Shown here: positions 59,251 to 64,000 of the stretch, piece by piece
Layout: every line of letters starts with the position of its first letter
Position numbering within the stretch: the first letter of the stretch is position 1
DNA from: Tectiglobus sp965247245
GTDB taxonomy: Bacteria > Pseudomonadota > Alphaproteobacteria > Rhizobiales > Hyphomicrobiaceae
NCBI GenBank assembly: GCA_965247245.1
Contig: CBDFGV010000003.1
Location: forward strand, 3,100,001-3,164,000
DNA: 64,000 nt
Direction of reading: 5' to 3'
Position numbers and translations under genes: made by a program
Notes under the pieces: generated by a model
What the model was told of the DNA's origin: nothing
Seen by the model: only the letters and a program-made list of their open reading frames with translations
The model's database searches: none

Positions 59251-61689
59251 ATGCAGCCAAATCCGTTTGATATTGCACCCATTGCCCGGCATGTCTGGAA
59301 GGCAAAATACCGCCTTCAAAATCCAGCAGCCGGACTTGAGGACAAGACGGTTGCGCAGACCTGGTCACGTGTCGCCAAGGCTGCCGCAAGCAATGAAGAA
59401 GGCGGTACCAAAGGACAGGCTAAATGGTCGTCTGAGTTCGAAAAGGCGATGTCTGACTTCGCCTTCCTTCCAGCCGGCAGGATCATAGCCGGCGCCGGAG
59501 CCGACCGCGACGTCACGCTGTTCAATTGCTTTGTCATGGGCGAAATCGCTGACGATCTCGGTTCGATTTTCGACAGCGTGAAGGAAGCAGCCGGCACCAT
59601 GCAGTTGGGTGGTGGCATTGGTCATGACTTCTCGACCCTTCGTCCCAAGGGCGCACCGGTCAAGAGCATCGGTGCTGATGCATCCGGCCCGATTAGTTTC
59701 ATGGATGTTTGGGATGCCATGTGCCGCACGATTATGTCGGCAGGTGCACGTCGCGGCGCCATGATGGGCACTATGCGTTGCGACCATCCCGATATTGAGG
59801 ATTTCATCACCGCCAAATCCGATCCCGACCGGCTACGCAATTTCAACCTATCGGTTCTGGTCACAGACGCCTTCATGGCCGCCGTCGATCAAGATCAGGA
59901 TTGGCCTTTGGTTTTCGGCGGCGAGGTCTGGCGCACGGTCAGCGCGCGCGATCTCTGGGATAAGATCATGCGCGCGACCTATGATTATGCCGAACCCGGC
60001 GTCATCTTCATCGACCGCATCAACGCAGCCAACAACCTCGCCTATTGCGAAGATATCCGTTGCACCAACCCCTGCGGTGAGCAGCCTCTGCCGCCCTATG
60101 GCGCCTGCCTGCTGGGCTCGATCAACCTGGCAAGGTTGGTGACGAAGCCTTTCGAGGCTGGCGCGAACATCAATCTCGATCATTTGCAACAGCGCGTGAA
60201 GACGGCGATCCGCCTGCTCGACAACATCATCGACATCTCGAACTATCCGTTGCCAGCGCAAAAGGCAGAAGCCAAAGCCAAGCGCCGAATTGGTCTCGGT
60301 GTGACTGGGCTTGCAGACGCGCTTGTCATGTGCGGCGAGCGCTATGGCACAGCAGCCTCAGCTGCGCTGGCAAGCGAATGGTTGAGTTCCATTCAAAATG
60401 CCGCCTACCTGGCAAGTGCCGAACTGGCAGCCGAGAAGGGTGCGTTCCCACTCTTCAAAGCAGATGAGTTTCTCAGTCGACCCAACGTAGTACGCCTCGA
60501 CAGGAATGTGCGCGATGCCATCGCCAAACACGGCATACGCAATGGCTGCCTGACATCAATTGCACCGACCGGCACCATCTCGCTGCTGGCGGGTAACGTC
60601 TCAAGTGGCATCGAGCCGATCTTCTCGATCCGATACAACCGCCGCATCCTGGAACGTGACGGCAGCCACCGCAGTGAAGTTGTCGAGGACTATGCAGTCG
60701 CCCTTTACAGAAGGCTGCACGGCGATGACGCGCCGTTGCCTGATACTTTTGTGACGGCTGACGAACTCACACCCGCTGAGCATTTGCGCATGCAGGCGGC
60801 TTTGCAACCGTATGTCGACAGCTCTATTTCAAAAACCATCAACTGCCCGGAAGACATACCGTTCGAGGCATTCAAGTCGGTCTACCTCGAAGCCTACCAG
60901 CAAGGCCTCAAGGGATGCACCACATTCCGTCCGAACGCTGTCACGGGCGCTGTCCTGACGGCAGAAAACGACAGCTCAAACAAGCCGTCGCCCGAGCAAA
61001 TCGGGCCTGAAGTCACGACCGCTGAACCAAGCGTCGCCGCAGCGTCATCGCAATCCCAGGTCAAGGCGCCCGCGCCAGTTCCCGCCTCCGTACAAACTCC
61101 TCCCGGTGGTCACGGCGTTATCCAGCTCACCGAGCCGCTCGAGCGCGATCCCTCGCTACCTGGCTTCACCTACAAACTAAAGTGGCCGGGCAGCGCCGAT
61201 GCGCTCTACGTCACGATCAACGACATCGTCCAGGATGGCCGCCGACGTCCCTTTGAGATTTTTATCAATACAAAGAACCTCGAGCACTACGCCTGGACGG
61301 TTGCCCTCACCCGGATGATCAGTGCCGTGTTCCGACGCGGCGGTGATGTCTCATTTGTGGTCGAGGAACTGAAAGCGATTTTCGATCCCCAAGGCGGACG
61401 CTGGATGGATGGCGAATACGTCCCAAGCCTGCTGGCAGCGATCGGCAGCATTATCGAGAACCACATGATCGCAACCGGATTCTTGCATTCGCCGAAAGCT
61501 CTCTCTGAGCAACCAAACTTCGTACCGCTTGAGGCATCTGGAGCGACAGGCAAAAGCTCCACCAGCAAGGCGTCGACGGCATCGCAACGGCCATTAGGCA
61601 AAGCATGCCCCCAGTGTGGCCAGTTGGCGCTCACGCGGCAGGAAGGCTGTTGGGTTTGTATGGAGTGCGGCTATTCCCACTGCGGATAG
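59251..61689 (+). CDS. nrdJ: Adenosylcobalamin-dependent ribonucleotide reductase (class II)
   Basis: An 812-residue class II reductase that makes deoxyribonucleotides with a B12-derived radical. Active-site region IRCTNPCGEQPLPPYGACLL holds the Asn-x-Cys-x-Glu residues; FNCFVMGEIADDLGSIFDSV carries the first redox cysteine; CLTSIAPTGTISLLAGNVSS is the substrate phosphate loop. The linker (about residues 580-640) is Pro/Ala/Ser-rich. The end has a zinc-type cysteine cluster, CPQCGQLALTRQEGCWVCMECGY-like, closing in YSHCG, which re-reduces the active site. ATG 59251 is the first start in frame. Own promoter and hairpin upstream. Confidence 0.95.
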   Translation: MQPNPFDIAPIARHVWKAKYRLQNPAAGLEDKTVAQTWSRVAKAAASNEEGGTKGQAKWSSEFEKAMSDFAFLPAGRIIAGAGADRDVTLFNCFVMGEIADDLGSIFDSVKEAAGTMQLGGGIGHDFSTLRPKGAPVKSIGADASGPISFMDVWDAMCRTIMSAGARRGAMMGTMRCDHPDIEDFITAKSDPDRLRNFNLSVLVTDAFMAAVDQDQDWPLVFGGEVWRTVSARDLWDKIMRATYDYAEPGVIFIDRINAANNLAYCEDIRCTNPCGEQPLPPYGACLLGSINLARLVTKPFEAGANINLDHLQQRVKTAIRLLDNIIDISNYPLPAQKAEAKAKRRIGLGVTGLADALVMCGERYGTAASAALASEWLSSIQNAAYLASAELAAEKGAFPLFKADEFLSRPNVVRLDRNVRDAIAKHGIRNGCLTSIAPTGTISLLAGNVSSGIEPIFSIRYNRRILERDGSHRSEVVEDYAVALYRRLHGDDAPLPDTFVTADELTPAEHLRMQAALQPYVDSSISKTINCPEDIPFEAFKSVYLEAYQQGLKGCTTFRPNAVTGAVLTAENDSSNKPSPEQIGPEVTTAEPSVAAASSQSQVKAPAPVPASVQTPPGGHGVIQLTEPLERDPSLPGFTYKLKWPGSADALYVTINDIVQDGRRRPFEIFINTKNLEHYAWTVALTRMISAVFRRGGDVSFVVEELKAIFDPQGGRWMDGEYVPSLLAAIGSIIENHMIATGFLHSPKALSEQPNFVPLEASGATGKSSTSKASTASQRPLGKACPQCGQLALTRQEGCWVCMECGYSHCG

Positions 61690-61732
61690 CGCCATCTGCT
61701 ATTGCGCGCTGATCCACACAATGCTGCGGCGG

Positions 61733-62413
61733 TCAGCCTAAGGCCTGACGATACATAAAGCGCTGGTGTTCGCTGCGGCTCATCCGGCGAACACCCTTCA
61801 CCTGTCGGCCGTGGAATCGAGCAGCAAGCATTGCACGTCGACGCAAGCCTCCACCATCGGCATTGGCCGACGCGAACAAACCGCCGGTGCCAACAACAAG
61901 CCGCTCCAGCCCGCGATCAGGAATACCAAGCTCGCGCAGCAAGCGAGCAGTGTTGACAAGATACTCAACATTCGGCCCTGACAAACCACGCGCGCCGCGA
62001 ATGATATCGACTTGTTTGGCAAACGGCAGGCGGTGGGCATAACTTGGGTGCGCACGCTCAACAATATAGGTCAGCGCGGAAACCTCCCGGTGACTTCCAT
62101 CGCCAAGCGTCAACGGTACCGAGGTTTCCTGATAGACACCGCTCACCTGCTCGCGGGCGCGCAGATAGGCAACCGTCTGTTGCCAAACCTCGGGGACAAT
62201 GCGGTACGCAATACCGGCGCAGGCACCTCCGCGATCGAGCCCCAGCACAAGCCCAGGTCGCGCATCATTGCCGCGATGGTGATTGGAGAAAATACAGAAC
62301 GAGCGTTCAAATCCAACCAGGTATGCAGGAACTCGCTCCGCGAACTCGAAGCCTGGCCGCCACATCAGCGAGCCATATCCGAACACCCAGTGGTCGTGGT
62401 CTTGCTGGCTCAT
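61733..62413 (-). CDS. ChaC-like gamma-glutamylcyclotransferase
   Basis: A 226-residue ChaC-family enzyme. The substrate loop WVFGYGSLMWRPGFEFAERV starts the domain, followed by the SFCIFSNHHRGNDARPGLVL stretch and ACAGIAYRIV. The general-base glutamate lies in the VSGVYQETSVPLTL region. ChaC proteins split glutathione into 5-oxoproline and Cys-Gly. Convergent with nrdJ; 11 bases separate it from tyrA upstream on the same strand. Confidence 0.9.
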   Translation of the reverse strand: MSQQDHDHWVFGYGSLMWRPGFEFAERVPAYLVGFERSFCIFSNHHRGNDARPGLVLGLDRGGACAGIAYRIVPEVWQQTVAYLRAREQVSGVYQETSVPLTLGDGSHREVSALTYIVERAHPSYAHRLPFAKQVDIIRGARGLSGPNVEYLVNTARLLRELGIPDRGLERLVVGTGGLFASANADGGGLRRRAMLAARFHGRQVKGVRRMSRSEHQRFMYRQALG

Positions 62414-62424
62414 CTCTCAAACAA

Positions 62425-63357
62425 TCAGGTCTTGTCGCTCGGACTTGCCGGATCGCCGCCAAAACGGCCAAAGTCCGGAGCCGCGATATCCTGGCCGGCC
62501 TCGATGATGCCGTGACGGATGCGCCGGGCATCGGTGAACAACTCAAACAGCGTGTCACCATCACCATAACGGATCGCCCGCTGCAGATTGCTGAGGTCTT
62601 CGCTGAAGCGACCAAGCATTTCAAGAACGGCGTCCTTGTTATTCAAAAACACGTCACGCCACATTGTCGGATCGGATGCTGCGATCCGCGTGAAATCACG
62701 GAAACCACCGGCTGAGAACTTGATCACCTCGGCATCCGCAACACGCTCCAGTTGGTCAGCAGTGTTGACGATGTTGTAGGCAATCAAGTGTGGCAGGTGA
62801 CTGGTAATCGCCAGCACCATGTCGTGGTGCCCCGGCGCCATAACTTCCACCTGCGAACCGAGCTGCTCCCAAAAGCTCTTGAGCCGTTGAACGGCCTCCG
62901 GATCGCAGCCCTCCGGTGGGGTCAGGATGCACCATCGATCATCAAACAGCTCAGCAAAACCAGACTCAGGGCCCGACTGCTCCGTACCTGCAATTGGATG
63001 GCCTGGCACGAAGTGCACTCCCGCAGGTATGTGCGGAGCAACGTCGGCAACCACAGATTCCTTCACTGAACCTACGTCGGTTACGATAGCGCCTGGCTTT
63101 AAGTGTCCGGAGATAGTCTTGGCCACGGCACCACAGGCACCAACCGGCACGCAGAGCACAATCAAATCAGCGTCGGCAACCGCTTCGCACGGGTCCTCGT
63201 GCACACTGTCGACGATACCAATGCGTAGCGCTGTTTCGCGCGTCTCAGCGGTACGTGCTGAACCGGAAATCGTTTTCGCGAGACTGCGCCGTCGCGTCCC
63301 GTGACTGATGGATGAGCCGATCAGGCCAAGCCCAATCAGCGCGATTTTTTCGAACAT
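62425..63357 (-). CDS. tyrA: Prephenate/arogenate (cyclohexadienyl) dehydrogenase
   Basis: A 310-residue TyrA-type enzyme for tyrosine synthesis. NAD-binding motif IALIGLGLIGSSISHGTRRR, then LIVLCVPVGACGAVAKTI, VTDVGSVKESVVADVAPHIP, and the active-site GVHFVPGHPIAGTEQSGPES with the catalytic His. It oxidises and decarboxylates prephenate or arogenate; NAD versus NADP and substrate choice not determined. It follows hisC by 15 bases, the usual hisC-tyrA pair of alphaproteobacteria. Confidence 0.95.
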   Translation of the reverse strand: MFEKIALIGLGLIGSSISHGTRRRSLAKTISGSARTAETRETALRIGIVDSVHEDPCEAVADADLIVLCVPVGACGAVAKTISGHLKPGAIVTDVGSVKESVVADVAPHIPAGVHFVPGHPIAGTEQSGPESGFAELFDDRWCILTPPEGCDPEAVQRLKSFWEQLGSQVEVMAPGHHDMVLAITSHLPHLIAYNIVNTADQLERVADAEVIKFSAGGFRDFTRIAASDPTMWRDVFLNNKDAVLEMLGRFSEDLSNLQRAIRYGDGDTLFELFTDARRIRHGIIEAGQDIAAPDFGRFGGDPASPSDKT

Positions 63358-63372
63358 CGGATCTCTCGGTTC

Positions 63373-64000
63373 TTACTTTGATAGAAAGTCTTTGAGCGCT
63401 GCAACAACGGCCTGGTTCTCGGCTTCGGCACCAACCGTCACCCGTAAAGAGTTGCCCAGGCCGTATCCCCCGGTGCCGCGGGCAATGATGCCCTTCGATT
63501 TCAGATAAGCATCCGCATCCGCTGCGCTCTTGCCTTCCGCTTTATCGAAATGGATGAGCACAAAGTTGCCAACGCTGTCAGTCACGTCCAGTCCAAGATC
63601 CCGAACTGCGGCAGTCAGCCATGGCAGCCATTGGTCGTTGTGAACACGCGCACGCTCGACATGCTCGGCATCCGCGATCGCCGCTGCGCCCGCCGCCATT
63701 GCTGCTGCATTGACATTGAAAGGGCCGCGGACACGGTTGAGTACACCCGCAATCTCCTGCGGACAGTAAGCCCAACCAAGTCGCAGGGCAGCGAGGCCAT
63801 AGATTTTGGAGAACGTGCGGGTCATGACGGTGTTGTTGGTTGTCGCCACAAGCTCCAACCCCGACTCGTAATCATTGCGCCGCACGTATTCGGCGTAAGC
63901 CGCATCGAGGACCAACAATACACTCTGTGGCAAGGCCTGACGCAAACGGCGCACTTCATCGAACGGCACATACGTGCCCGTCGGGTTGTTCGGGTTGGCC
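63373..64000 (-). CDS. hisC: Histidinol-phosphate aminotransferase, N-terminus outside window
   Basis: The C-terminal 208 residues of a HisC-type aminotransferase. The frame is open to the window end, where it reads ANPNNPTGTYVPFDEVRRLR, the conserved NPNNPTG motif; so the gene begins beyond 64000. PLP lysine in TMTRTFSKIYGLAALRLGWA, and the phosphate-binding arginine near the end (GNSLRVTVGAEAEN). It moves an amino group in histidine synthesis, and in alphaproteobacteria often serves phenylalanine/tyrosine as well, which fits tyrA as neighbour. Confidence 0.95.
   Translation of the reverse strand, partial: ANPNNPTGTYVPFDEVRRLRQALPQSVLLVLDAAYAEYVRRNDYESGLELVATTNNTVMTRTFSKIYGLAALRLGWAYCPQEIAGVLNRVRGPFNVNAAAMAAGAAAIADAEHVERARVHNDQWLPWLTAAVRDLGLDVTDSVGNFVLIHFDKAEGKSAADADAYLKSKGIIARGTGGYGLGNSLRVTVGAEAENQAVVAALKDFLSK

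Overview
The window reads as chromosomal DNA of an alphaproteobacterium, most likely of the Hyphomicrobiales (Rhizobiales) type. Support: a Zur of alphaproteobacterial style, a B12-dependent ribonucleotide reductase (nrdJ), ftsE-ftsX followed by a YdcF-like gene and plsC, and tyrA beside hisC. These family calls come from motifs read by eye; no database search was possible.

Layout. (1) 1-10.75 kb is an accessory region ending at the 3' end of a tRNA-Arg(ACG) gene. It holds small unknown membrane or exported proteins, a UbiE-like methyltransferase, a DUF805 protein, a diverged ChaN-like protein, a prepilin-peptidase relative without its catalytic aspartate, and a decayed mobile-element replication module (HTH protein, primase N-domain, Toprim/D5-type primase-helicase with four stops and a frameshift). 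(2) 11.3-16.1 kb is a zinc-homeostasis cluster: zur, a His-rich DUF2796 protein with an ABC transporter, a small membrane protein with a CC motif, a small unknown protein and a DUF3299 protein. Three near-identical operator-like sites lie in front of these genes. (3) 16.1-26.5 kb holds housekeeping and metabolic genes, including moaA, mobB and mobA. (4) 26.7-33.9 kb looks like a catabolic cluster: SAF-domain oxidoreductase, SDR, frameshifted LysE exporter, enolase-superfamily enzyme, MOFRL glycerate kinase and an M81 (MlrC) protein.

(5) 34.0-47.2 kb is the most distinctive part. A type I secretion adaptor and ABC exporter (with an unusual Pro/Gln-rich tail) sit beside two genes for proteins made almost wholly of about 50-residue Asn/Gln/Gly-rich repeats, plus a third acidic protein. 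Both repeat proteins share an N-terminal YxxWxASWG motif, and they end in similar acidic-DMG tails. Next to them is a signalling block: a Crp-type regulator, a class III nucleotide cyclase overlapping a Ser/Thr kinase, a c-type-haem sensor without an output domain, and a periplasmic pseudo-caspase with a peptidoglycan-binding domain. I infer a regulated export system for a surface repeat protein, possibly adhesive or fibrous.

(6) 47.2-64.0 kb returns to metabolism and core functions: CoA-transferase, TauD-like dioxygenase, SDR, DsbA-fold isomerase, two DMT transporters and a MATE-like carrier in overlap, a response regulator, hpt, ftsEX, YdcF-like, plsC, nrdJ (with a clear promoter and a 20-bp perfect inverted repeat in its leader), chaC-like, tyrA and a partial hisC cut by the window edge.
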